Positions 50,535 to 59,327 of a DNA stretch of 64,000 nt are shown here, one piece after another. The translations under genes and the position numbers were made by a program. The DNA lies in the NCBI RefSeq assembly GCF_900115705.1, contig NZ_FOXL01000002.1:434001-498000 (forward strand). The letters are read 5' to 3'. The notes under the pieces are model-generated. The model did not search any database. It saw only the letters and a list, made by a program, of their open reading frames with translations, and had not been told where the DNA came from. This DNA comes from Frateuria terrea. GTDB taxonomy: Bacteria; Pseudomonadota; Gammaproteobacteria; Xanthomonadales; Rhodanobacteraceae. Positions within the stretch are counted from its first letter, which is position 1; each line of letters begins with the position of its first letter.

Positions 50535-53360
50535 TCAGAACGCCAGCCGGTACGCCAACGTGGCCATGCTGCCCTGCTCGCGCTGGGCGAACCGGTGGTC
50601 GAGGCCGAACGACAGCCCCGCCCGCGGCGTCATCGCCCAATCCAGCGTCACGCCCGCCACGCCGCCATAGCGCGACAGGCCGATGCCGCCCAGCGGCGCC
50701 CACTGGTCGATGCCGGTGAAGCTGGCCTCGAAGACGTCGCCACTCATGGCGAAGGCGCGTTGCCAGGCCAGATGCGCCTGCAGGTCCAGGCTGCCGCCGT
50801 TGGCGAAGTTCCACTCGCGCGTCGCGCGCAGGCCCAGGCCGGCCTGCCAGCGCTGGATCGTGCGCGCGTTGGCCTTCAAGCCGAAGCCCCAGGCGCCCGG
50901 CTCGTTGAAGCCGCTGCTGTCGATGCGCGCGTACTGCAGGCTGGCGTAGGGGGTGAGGGTCAACCGCCCCAGCGTGGCGCGGTAGCCGCTCTCGCCATAG
51001 GCGACGTCGTAGCGGCCGTGGCTGTCGCTCGCCACCCCGGCCAGGGCCGGGCCCAGTTCCAGGTTGCGGCGCATCGTCTCGCGGTAGTTGCCGGTGCCCA
51101 CGCGGCCCATCAGATACGCATTGCCGCGCACCAGGCCGCCGTAGAGCATGGCCTCGAGCGCGTGGCTGTGGCCCTGGTCGGCGCTTTCGGCCAGGCGGCC
51201 CAGGCCCTGCGACTGGCTGAGCGCGAAGCCGGCCACGCCGTTGTTGCCCAGGCGCATGTCCTGCCCGACCAGCGTGCCGTAGAGGTCGACGCCGACGTTG
51301 GAGTAGCCGTTGCGGGCCATGCCGCCGTGATAACCCAGGTCCTGCACCCAGCCACCGGTGCCGCTGCTGTCGAGCAGGCGGTCGAAGCGTGCGGACAACG
51401 CACGCGTGCCCGCGTCGATCGCCTCGAAGGTCATCGCCGCGCTGGCCGCGTGCAGCTGGCCGGAGAGGCTTTCCAGCGACTGGCTGGCGCTCGACAGCGT
51501 CGCCGCCTGCTGTAACTGCGCCGCGCCCGCGACGAAGCCGCCGACCGCCGTGGCCGAAGTTGCACCTCGCTGTCCGAGCTGCTGGTCGAGCTGGGTGAAC
51601 GCGCCTTCCACGCGCTGTGCGGCGTTGTAGCTCGAGGCGCTGTAGCTCATGCCCTGGATCGCGGTTACGTCGGCGCGGGTGACGTCCAGCCACGCGCTGG
51701 TGGCGTCGTAACCGGGAGTGGCGGTGAGCATCACGTTGGAGGCGGCGTCGATCGCGCTGAACGTGCCGGTCAGTCCGCCGGCCGCGGTGAGCACTCCGGT
51801 ATGCAGGCTCACCACGTAGTCCGAGCGCTTGCCGGTGACGTAGAGATCCCCGCCGGCCAGCGTGGCCGTCCCATCGACGCGCAACTCCGATCCGAGCACC
51901 AGCGCCAGGCGGCCTGCGCCCTGCTGGCTGTAGTTGCCGGCCACGTGCACGTCGTCGTTGCCCACGGTGAGCACGCCGGCATTGGTCACGTCGCCGCCGA
52001 TGGCGGCCACCGGGCCGAGCGTGCCGGCCGCACCGATCTGCACCGCGCCAGCGAGCGACTGCGCATTGAGAATGCCGCCCTCGATCTGCGTCAGCCCGGT
52101 GTAACTGGAAACCTGGGTCAGGTTGAGCGTGCCGGTGCCCTGCTTGATCAGGCCGCCCGCGCCGGAGATCGGATTGTTCCAGTCCGATTCGCCGGTGAAG
52201 TCGACGGTGACATCGCCCCAGTCGAATTTCGCCGGACCGTTGACCGCCTTGCCGACGTTCAGCATGCCGTAGCCGAAGACCGCATCCGGCCCGGGCGCGC
52301 CGAGATCGTCGGCCGTGCCCAGCAACGTCTGGCGCACCAGGTCGTTGGTGAAATAGGGATAGGCCTGCCACACGAGCGCCGCGGCGCCCGATACCTGGGG
52401 CGCGGCGAAAGAAGTGCCAGTGACGATCCAGTAGTCCTTGCTCGGATCGCTTGTCGGATAGTCCTTGTCGGTAACGATCACGTCACCGGGTGCCGTCAGG
52501 CAATAGTCCATCGCCTTGCCGCAGGCATTGGAATAGGTGGCCAGCTTGGTCTTGCCGGCGGCCGCGCTGATGCTGTCGGCCGCCACCGCGACCAGCCAGC
52601 CGCGTTCCAGCTCCGGCGCCACGCTGGGTAGCGCGGCGATGTCGCTGGGGTCGGCCTTGCTGTCGTTGCCGGCGGCGAACACCACCAGGCCGTCGTGGTT
52701 GATGACGAAGTCGTCGTAGGCCTGCCCGAAGGCATGGTTGATGGTCGCGTTGCTGGTGTCCCAGTAGATGCCGCCCCAGGAATTGTTCTGGATGCGCACG
52801 CCGTCCTTGATCAGCCCCGGATTGAGGTACTGGCCGAAGAAATCCGCGTCCGATGCGCCCACCACATTGCCCTGGCCGCTGCCGTCGTCGGTCGGCTCCT
52901 TGTCGGAAATGATGCGTGCCGAGACCAGGTCGGCACCCGGCGCGATGCCGCCCGGGAACTGGCCCACCGGCGTGCCGGCGGCGATCTGCGAGACCCAGGT
53001 ACCGTGGCCGACCACGTCGTCGATGCTGGTGTTGTTCACCGTCGAATCGACATAGATCTGCTCGTCGAGCACCCGCCCGGCCAGGCTCGGATGATTGCGC
53101 ATCACGCCACTGTCGACGATGCCGATGGTGACGCCCTTGCCGGTGTAGCCCTGGCTGTGCGCGGCGTAGGTGTTGGTCAGCCTCAACTGCGCATCGATCG
53201 GCGGCTGGGGGGTGGGTGTACTCGGCGAGCTCGGTGTGATCGGCGGCGGCGCGGGCGGCGCAGGCCGGACATTCCCGCCACCCCCGCCGCAGGCGCTCAG
53301 CCCCAGCGCCACGACGATTCCCAGCGCCAACTCGCGACGGCGCATCAAGTCTTTCTTCAT
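50535..53360 (-). CDS. Subtilisin-type autotransporter serine protease
   Basis: A 941-residue protein. An N-terminal lipobox-like LSAC (Cys24) is followed by a Gly run and a Pro/Ser/Thr linker. The S8 peptidase (about 65-380) has all triad residues: Asp83 (IGIVDSGVM), His119 (DDVVGHGTWVSQIAAG) and Ser317 (TGTSFAAPQVSGAA), with the oxyanion Asn in QNNSWGG. A beta-helical passenger with an autotransporter-associated repeat (GLIKQGTGTLNLTQVSSYTG) follows, and the last 260 residues form the outer-membrane barrel, ending LAYRLAF with a terminal Phe. It is expected to be displayed on or released from the surface. The start at 53360 fits the signal; longer frames run opposite the thiolase gene. Confidence 0.9.
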   Translation of the reverse strand: MKKDLMRRRELALGIVVALGLSACGGGGGNVRPAPPAPPPITPSSPSTPTPQPPIDAQLRLTNTYAAHSQGYTGKGVTIGIVDSGVMRNHPSLAGRVLDEQIYVDSTVNNTSIDDVVGHGTWVSQIAAGTPVGQFPGGIAPGADLVSARIISDKEPTDDGSGQGNVVGASDADFFGQYLNPGLIKDGVRIQNNSWGGIYWDTSNATINHAFGQAYDDFVINHDGLVVFAAGNDSKADPSDIAALPSVAPELERGWLVAVAADSISAAAGKTKLATYSNACGKAMDYCLTAPGDVIVTDKDYPTSDPSKDYWIVTGTSFAAPQVSGAAALVWQAYPYFTNDLVRQTLLGTADDLGAPGPDAVFGYGMLNVGKAVNGPAKFDWGDVTVDFTGESDWNNPISGAGGLIKQGTGTLNLTQVSSYTGLTQIEGGILNAQSLAGAVQIGAAGTLGPVAAIGGDVTNAGVLTVGNDDVHVAGNYSQQGAGRLALVLGSELRVDGTATLAGGDLYVTGKRSDYVVSLHTGVLTAAGGLTGTFSAIDAASNVMLTATPGYDATSAWLDVTRADVTAIQGMSYSASSYNAAQRVEGAFTQLDQQLGQRGATSATAVGGFVAGAAQLQQAATLSSASQSLESLSGQLHAASAAMTFEAIDAGTRALSARFDRLLDSSGTGGWVQDLGYHGGMARNGYSNVGVDLYGTLVGQDMRLGNNGVAGFALSQSQGLGRLAESADQGHSHALEAMLYGGLVRGNAYLMGRVGTGNYRETMRRNLELGPALAGVASDSHGRYDVAYGESGYRATLGRLTLTPYASLQYARIDSSGFNEPGAWGFGLKANARTIQRWQAGLGLRATREWNFANGGSLDLQAHLAWQRAFAMSGDVFEASFTGIDQWAPLGGIGLSRYGGVAGVTLDWAMTPRAGLSFGLDHRFAQREQGSMATLAYRLAF

Positions 53361-53630
53361 GTCCACTCCCCCGAACAGCATCGCACCCGTTCCTTGCGGA
53401 CCCACGCGACGCCGCGCAGCCATGCCCGCAACCGCGGCCAGTTTCCCACAACCAAGCGCGCGCAAAGCGTGCACGGCTGGGCGGCGCAGCGGGCATCCAG
53501 CCCTCCTCCGCCCCTTCTGCTCTAACCGGCGACCCGCACGACGCGGTTTGCCGCACTGCGGCATGGGCTGCGATAATGGGCAATCGTCCACGGCGCGCAG
53601 GGCGCGCCCCAAGCCTCGCGGAGAATCCCC

Positions 53631-54809
53631 ATGTCCGACGTCGTCATCGCCGGCGCCAAGCGCACTGCCATCGGCTCCTTCCTCGGCCAGTTCACCGGCG
53701 TGCCCACCCCCACGCTCGGTGCGACCGCGATCCGCGCGGCGCTGGAGCAGTCCGGCGTGGCGCCTGCCGACGTCAGCGAGGTGATCATGGGCTGCGTGCT
53801 GACCGCCAACCTCGGCCAGGCGCCGGCACGCCAGGCCTCGCTCGGTGCCGGCCTGCCGAGCGCCGTCGGCTGCACCACCATCAACAAGGTGTGCGGTTCG
53901 GGCATGAAGGCGATCATGCTGGGGCACGACCTGATCAAGGCCGGCTCGGCTGCGGTGGTGGTGGCCGGCGGCATGGAGTCGATGACCAACGCCCCGCACA
54001 TGGTCAACGCGCGCACCGGCATCCGCTACGGCGACGGCCAGCTGGTCGACCACATGGCCTACGACGGCCTGACCAACCCGTACGACGGCAAGGCGATGGG
54101 CGTGTTCGGCGAACAGTGCGCCGACAAGTACCAGTTCAGCCGCGAGGAGCAGGACGCGTTCGCGGTCGAGTCGGTCAAGCGCGCGCAGGCAGCGCAGACT
54201 TCCGGCGCATTCGCGGACGAGATCGTCCCGGTGACTGTTAAGGGCCGCAAGGGCGACGTCGTGGTCGACACCGACGAGCAGCCCGGCCGCTCGGACATCG
54301 CCAAGATCCCGACCCTGAAGCCTGCTTTCCGCAAGGAGAACGGCACCATCACGGCCGCCAGCTCGTCGAGCATCTCCGATGGCGCAGCCGCGGTGGTGCT
54401 GCTTTCGGCCGACGATGCCCAGGCGCGCGGCATCAAGCCGCTGGCGCGCGTCGTGGCGCACGCTACCAACTCGCAGGAGCCGGAGTGGTTCACCACCGCG
54501 CCGGTCGGTGCGATCCAGAAGGTGCTGGACAAGGCCGGCTGGAAGGTGGAGGACGTGGACCTGTTCGAAATCAACGAGGCGTTCGCCGTGGTCGCCATGG
54601 CACCGATGCGCGAGCTCGGCGTGCCGCATGAGAAGCTCAACGTCAACGGTGGCGCCTGCGCACTCGGCCACCCGATCGGCGCCAGCGGCGCACGCCTGGT
54701 GGTCACCCTGCTCAACGCCCTGAAGACCCGTGGCGGCAAGCGCGGCGTGGCTGCGCTGTGCATCGGCGGCGGCGAAGCGACGGCGATTGCCGTGGAGCGG
54801 CTGGATTGA
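53631..54809 (+). CDS. atoB: Acetyl-CoA acetyltransferase (thiolase)
   Basis: A 392-residue thiolase. Cys88 in INKVCGSGMKA is the acyl-carrying residue; NGGACALGHPIGASGAR supplies the histidine and ALCIGGGEATA the second cysteine. EINEAFAVVAMAPMRELG and VVAGGMESMTNAPHM are typical of biosynthetic-type acetoacetyl-CoA thiolases. It can condense two acetyl-CoA or split acetoacetyl-CoA, which would finish leucine breakdown. It is divergent from the autotransporter, with 270 bases between them and no recognisable gene in the gap. Confidence 0.93.
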   Translation: MSDVVIAGAKRTAIGSFLGQFTGVPTPTLGATAIRAALEQSGVAPADVSEVIMGCVLTANLGQAPARQASLGAGLPSAVGCTTINKVCGSGMKAIMLGHDLIKAGSAAVVVAGGMESMTNAPHMVNARTGIRYGDGQLVDHMAYDGLTNPYDGKAMGVFGEQCADKYQFSREEQDAFAVESVKRAQAAQTSGAFADEIVPVTVKGRKGDVVVDTDEQPGRSDIAKIPTLKPAFRKENGTITAASSSSISDGAAAVVLLSADDAQARGIKPLARVVAHATNSQEPEWFTTAPVGAIQKVLDKAGWKVEDVDLFEINEAFAVVAMAPMRELGVPHEKLNVNGGACALGHPIGASGARLVVTLLNALKTRGGKRGVAALCIGGGEATAIAVERLD

Positions 54810-55034
54810 GTCCATGGGTGGCCGCGGCCGGCCGGACATCGGCAGGCTGACGCCACCCGCGAATCTGGCAACGGAGGCCAGCCCGTCACTTTCTGTCCAC
54901 GAAGCGAATGAAAGCCTGTTAACCGGCTTTTTAATACGTACTGAAGGGCACTCGTTTAAACATATGGCGCGTGTACCCCGAAAGCGCTATTAATACGCGG
55001 CCAAAACGGCATTCCACGGCAAAGGAGATCCACC

Positions 55035-55451
55035 ATGAAGTTGACGCGTACCCTACTCGCCTCCGCGCTCGTCGCGCTGCTGGCGGCTTGCAGCAACGGC
55101 GCGCAGGATTCCGCGCAGGACGCCCAGAAGTCCGCTGACCAGGCCCAGCAGTCCGCTGACCAGGCCCAGCAGGCTGCTGCCCAGACCCAGAGCCCCGCCG
55201 CCGACCAGGCTGCCAAGCAGGCCACCACCGAAGCCAACGCCGCCGGCCAGGCCGCTGACCAGGCCCAGCAGGCCGCCACCGCTGCCTCGGCTGCCGCCCC
55301 GGCCAACAACGACATGTCCAAGAACGCCATGTCGCAGGCCAAGGACGCCGCCAACAACGCCGCCGACCAGGCCGACAAGGCTGCCGACGCTGCGAAGGAC
55401 GCTGCTGGCAATGCCAAGGATGCTGCCGACGACAAGAACAAGGGTCACTGA
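55035..55451 (+). CDS. Alanine-rich helical lipoprotein
   Basis: A 138-residue protein with a lipoprotein signal ([12 protein letters not shown], Cys at 19). The mature part is almost all Ala, Gln, Asp, Lys and Asn in short repeats (QSADQAQ twice in tandem, then AADQAQQAA, later [22 protein letters not shown]), forming a long amphipathic helix or coiled coil. The DNA carries 21-base tandem units (55131-55172) with a further copy at 55252. It is probably anchored to the outer membrane and may be an envelope spacer or stress lipoprotein; function is not known. An AT-rich promoter region (54920-54990) precedes it and a strong terminator follows. Confidence 0.85.
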   Translation: MKLTRTLLASALVALLAACSNGAQDSAQDAQKSADQAQQSADQAQQAAAQTQSPAADQAAKQATTEANAAGQAADQAQQAATAASAAAPANNDMSKNAMSQAKDAANNAADQADKAADAAKDAAGNAKDAADDKNKGH

Positions 55452-55470
55452 TCCTCGTTTCGTCCGTTCG

Positions 55471-55503
55471 AAAAAAAACCGGCCGCTTGCGGCCGGTTTT
55501 TTT
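55471..55503 (+). terminator. Intrinsic terminator after the Ala-rich lipoprotein
   Basis: AAAAACCGGCCGC and GCGGCCGGTTTTT form a long stem with a TT loop, followed by a run of seven T. It is one of the strongest in the window. Confidence 0.92.
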
Positions 55504-55695
55504 ATGTCCGGCGAAAACGCCCTGCACACCGGAAACCATACATGCCCGATGCCGCGCTATTGGCAGCCACATCGTCGCCGGGACGGTTGCTGCCGAAATA
55601 CAACCTTGCACGCGATCGCCGGTTATCATCCTTCGTTTCGCTGGCGCGACCGCATCCGCGCTTGCCGGACGAAGCAGACTTGTGAGCCCCGCCGC

Positions 55696-57303
55696 ATGAG
55701 CATGATCACCTCGCAGATCGACCCCCGTTCGCCCGATTTCCAGACCTCCAGCACCGCGCTGCGCGCGCTGGTCGACGACCTGAGGACGCAGCTGGCGCGC
55801 AACGCCGAAGGTGGCGGCGCCAGGGCCCGCGACAAGCACACCGCGCGCGGCAAGCTGTTGCCGCGAGAGCGCGTCCGCGCGCTGCTCGATCCCGGCTCGC
55901 CCTTCCTGGAGCTCTCGCCGCTGGCCGCACACGGCATGTACGAGGATGCCGCGCCCGCGGCCGGCATCATCACCGGCATCGGCCGCGTCCATGGCATCGA
56001 GGTGGTGGTGGTCGCCAACGATGCGACGGTCAAGGGCGGTACCTATTTCCCGATGACCGTGAAGAAGCACCTGCGCGCGCAGGAAGTGGCGCTGGAGAAC
56101 CGGCTGCCCTGCATCTACCTGGTCGACTCCGGTGGCGCCTTCCTGCCGTTGCAGGACGAGGTATTCCCGGACAAGGAGCATTTCGGCCGGATTTTCTACA
56201 ACCAGGCGCGCATGAGCGCGCTGAACATCCCGCAGATCGCGGTGGTGATGGGCAGCTGTACCGCCGGCGGCGCCTACGTGCCGGCGATGAGCGACGAGAC
56301 CATCATCGTGCGCGAACAGGGCACGATCTTCCTGGGCGGCCCACCGCTGGTAAAGGCGGCCACGGGCGAGGTCGTGGATGCCGAGACGCTGGGCGGCGCG
56401 GACGTCCATACCTCCATCTCGGGCGTGGCCGACCATTTCGCGGAGAACGACACGCACGCGCTCGCCATTGCCCGCGACGTGGTGGCGAGCCTGAACCGCA
56501 AAAAGACGATGCCACTGGCGCTGCAGGCCCCGGTCGAACCGAAGTATCCGGCCGAGGAGCTCTACGGCGTGATCCCGCAGGACACCCGCCGGCCGTTCGA
56601 CATCCGCGAGGTGATCGCGCGCATCGTCGACGGGTCGGAATTCCACGAGTTCAAGGCGCGCTACGGCAAGACGCTGGTCACCGGCTTCGCCCACATCCAC
56701 GGCTATCCGGTGGGCATCGTCGCCAACAACGGCATCCTGTTCGCCGAGAGCGCGCTCAAGGGCGCGCACTTCATCGAGCTGTGCAACCAGCGCAACGTGC
56801 CGCTGGTGTTCCTGCAGAACATCACCGGCTTCATGGTCGGCAAGAAGTACGAGCAGGCGGGCATCGCCAAGGACGGGGCCAAGATGGTCACCGCCGTGGC
56901 CTGCTCGCACGTGCCCAAGTTCACCGTGGTGATCGGCGGCAGCTTCGGCGCCGGCAACTACGCCATGTGCGGGCGTGCCTATGGCGCGCGCTTCCTGTGG
57001 ATGTGGCCGAACGCGCGCATCAGCGTGATGGGCGGCGAGCAGGCCGCCAGCGTGCTGGCCACGGTCAAGCGCGATGGCCTGGAAGCGACCGGCAAGACCT
57101 GGAGCGCGGAGGACGAGGACGCCTTCAAGACACCGATCCGTGAGCAGTACGAGCGCCAGGGCCATCCCTATTACGCCAGCGCGCGGCTGTGGGACGACGG
57201 CATCATCGATCCGGCCGACACGCGGCGCGTGCTGGGGCTGGCGATCTCCGCGTCGATGAACGCACCGATCGAGCCGCAGCGCTACGGCGTGTTCCGCATG
57301 TAG
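55696..57303 (+). CDS. mccB: Methylcrotonyl-CoA carboxylase beta subunit
   Basis: A 535-residue carboxyltransferase. [41 protein letters not shown] begins the domain; [59 protein letters not shown] and [21 protein letters not shown] are methylcrotonyl-CoA-type signatures. The second half has [27 protein letters not shown] and [42 protein letters not shown]. It carboxylates 3-methylcrotonyl-CoA with biotin on the alpha subunit, the step after isovaleryl-CoA dehydrogenase. The biotin-carrying alpha subunit and the hydratase are not in the window; the gene is followed by a convergent glycosidase. Confidence 0.94.
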   Translation: MSMITSQIDPRSPDFQTSSTALRALVDDLRTQLARNAEGGGARARDKHTARGKLLPRERVRALLDPGSPFLELSPLAAHGMYEDAAPAAGIITGIGRVHGIEVVVVANDATVKGGTYFPMTVKKHLRAQEVALENRLPCIYLVDSGGAFLPLQDEVFPDKEHFGRIFYNQARMSALNIPQIAVVMGSCTAGGAYVPAMSDETIIVREQGTIFLGGPPLVKAATGEVVDAETLGGADVHTSISGVADHFAENDTHALAIARDVVASLNRKKTMPLALQAPVEPKYPAEELYGVIPQDTRRPFDIREVIARIVDGSEFHEFKARYGKTLVTGFAHIHGYPVGIVANNGILFAESALKGAHFIELCNQRNVPLVFLQNITGFMVGKKYEQAGIAKDGAKMVTAVACSHVPKFTVVIGGSFGAGNYAMCGRAYGARFLWMWPNARISVMGGEQAASVLATVKRDGLEATGKTWSAEDEDAFKTPIREQYERQGHPYYASARLWDDGIIDPADTRRVLGLAISASMNAPIEPQRYGVFRM

Positions 57304-57319
57304 CTCCACTCGACTGCGC

Positions 57320-57363
57320 AGCGGTTCGACTTCGCCCTGCCGACTACGCTCAGCGCGAACGGT
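57320..57363. repeat. Interspersed repeat, single arm
   Basis: GGTTCGACTTCGCCCTGCCG...GCTCAGCGCGAACGGT matches the left arms of the repeats at 49081 and 50437. No inverted partner follows here. Confidence 0.6.
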
Positions 57364-57400
57364 GACGAGGTTTCCGACAAGGGTTGTCCCGGCCGGAAGC

Positions 57401-59263
57401 TCAGCCCTGCAGCCGCTCGGCGCCGTGGATGGCTGCAGCCTGCGTGCGATGCAGGTCGAGCACCAGCAGCTCGTTGTCGCCCTCGCGCAACCAGCAGCCC
57501 GGGCAGAACAGGCGCTGCTGCGGACCGACGTGCCAGTAGCGGCCGAGCAGCCGGCCGTTGACCCACAGGTAACCCTTGCCCCACTCGCGCATGTCCAGGT
57601 AGGTGTCGCCCACGCGGCCCAGCCTCGCCCGGGCACGGAAGAAGCGGCCTGGCCGCGCGGTCGACGCCGTGGCCGTGCGCACGCGCGCCAGGTGGGCCTC
57701 GTCCAGCGGCAGGCCGTGGACCTGCCAGCCGCGCAGCGGGCGGTCGTCGAGCCAGGCTTCGCCGAGCAGACCCTTGCGGTCCTGCATGAAAGCGCCATAG
57801 CCGACGTGGCCGAAGGTGTCGACGAGCACGTCGAGCGTCGCCCTGGCCGTCGTGGGGGGCAACGCGATGTGACCATCGCTGTGCAGGCCGGCGTGGCGCA
57901 ACCGCGACACGTGTTCCAGGTAACGTCCATCGAGGAACACGGTCGCGTAGTCGTTCACCCCTTCCAGCCGCAGGCGCCCGCCGTGCGGGACCCCGATGTG
58001 CGTGCGGTACAGGGCCAGTCCGTGCACCTGGCCAAGCAAGCTCTCCATCGACTGCGGCCTTTCGGTGGCGACCGGCGCAGGCAAGGCATCCCATAGCGAT
58101 GCGATCGGTTCGGGCGTCAGGTCCGCAAAGCGCATGCCCGCCGGTGCGGCCGGCAGTGCCGGCGGTCGACGGCCGAGCGCCGCACCGATCGCGCTGCGGA
58201 AATGATGGTAATCGGCGGTCGGCGCGCCCCGTTCGTCGATCGGCGCGCCGTAGTCGTAGCTGGTGATCACCGGCTGGAAGTCGCTGCCGTCGCCCTTCGC
58301 GTTGGCGCCGGCGCCGAAGCCGAAATTGGTGCCGCCATGCACCACGTACAGGTTGAACGAGCGTCCGTCGGCGAGCAGGCGCTGCAGCGTCGACAGGTAG
58401 TCGCCGCGCTGGAAGTCCGGCTCGCCCCAGTGCGTGAGCCAGCCCGGATAGCCTTCGCCGACCCAGACCGGCGCCTCGCCCGCGATGGCCTGCCCCCCGG
58501 CGAAATCGGTATCGCCGTCGAGACCCAAGGCGGCGCCTTCCAGGTAGGTGTGCGCCTCGCGGATCTGGCCCAGCCCATCGGAGACCGAAAACGGCCCTTC
58601 GATGCCTCGCTCGATCCACATGCGACGAAAGGTTTCGAGGTACTCGCGGTCCTTGCCGAACGAGGCGTACTCGTTCTCCACCTGCACCATCAGGATGGGA
58701 CCGCCGTTGGCTGCCATCAGCGGCGCCATCCGCGGTGCGACGGCGTCCAGGTAGCGCGCGACCGCATCCATGTAGCGGCGATCGTGGCGATCGCGCACGC
58801 GGATGTCCGGTTCGCGCAACAGCCAGGGCGGCAGGCCGCCGAAGTCCCATTCGGCGCAGACGTAGGGCCCCGGGCGCAGGTACACCCACATGCCCTCTTC
58901 CGCACACAGCCCGATGAAGCGGGCGATGTCGTTGCGCCCGTGGAAATCGAACCGGCCGGGCGCGCGCTCCAGCGCGTTCCACATCAGGTAGAGGGCGATC
59001 GTGTTCAGGCCCATCGCCTTGGCCATGCGGATGCGGTGGCGCCAGTACGCGGCCGGAATGCGCACTGGATGCAGCTCGCCGCTGCGGACCTGGAAGGGTC
59101 GACCGTCCAGCAGGAATTGGCCCCGGCCCAGCGTGAAGCGGTGCGGCCGGCCATCCGGAACGGGCGTCGCCGATGCCACGGCGGGCATGCATTCCAGGCG
59201 CCGTGTGGAAGCGGCGACCAGGGGCGCCAGGACGCTCAGGCGCAGGAAGGTTCGTCGTTGCAT
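57401..59263 (-). CDS. GH35 beta-galactosidase
   Basis: A 620-residue secreted enzyme. The N-terminus (QRRTFLRLSVLAPLVAAS) looks like a Tat signal. The GH35 barrel is clear: SGELHPVRIPAAYWRHRIRMAKAMGLNTIALYLMWNALE, PGPYVCAEWDFGGLPPWLL, and the acid/base Glu198 in VQVENEYASFGKD. The nucleophile is Glu270 in WVGEGYPGWLTHWG, and NLYVVHGGTNFGFGAGAN follows. C-terminal beta domains come next, with a WVNGRLLGRYWHVGPQQRLFCPGCWL ending typical of the family. It removes terminal beta-linked galactose. It is the last gene of the minus-strand carbohydrate locus. Confidence 0.92.
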   Translation of the reverse strand: MQRRTFLRLSVLAPLVAASTRRLECMPAVASATPVPDGRPHRFTLGRGQFLLDGRPFQVRSGELHPVRIPAAYWRHRIRMAKAMGLNTIALYLMWNALERAPGRFDFHGRNDIARFIGLCAEEGMWVYLRPGPYVCAEWDFGGLPPWLLREPDIRVRDRHDRRYMDAVARYLDAVAPRMAPLMAANGGPILMVQVENEYASFGKDREYLETFRRMWIERGIEGPFSVSDGLGQIREAHTYLEGAALGLDGDTDFAGGQAIAGEAPVWVGEGYPGWLTHWGEPDFQRGDYLSTLQRLLADGRSFNLYVVHGGTNFGFGAGANAKGDGSDFQPVITSYDYGAPIDERGAPTADYHHFRSAIGAALGRRPPALPAAPAGMRFADLTPEPIASLWDALPAPVATERPQSMESLLGQVHGLALYRTHIGVPHGGRLRLEGVNDYATVFLDGRYLEHVSRLRHAGLHSDGHIALPPTTARATLDVLVDTFGHVGYGAFMQDRKGLLGEAWLDDRPLRGWQVHGLPLDEAHLARVRTATASTARPGRFFRARARLGRVGDTYLDMREWGKGYLWVNGRLLGRYWHVGPQQRLFCPGCWLREGDNELLVLDLHRTQAAAIHGAERLQG

Positions 59264-59327
59264 AGGATTACCATGCACAGCGGAGGCGGTTGCAATTCGC
59301 GGTTTGCCGGTACGGCCGACGCATGGT

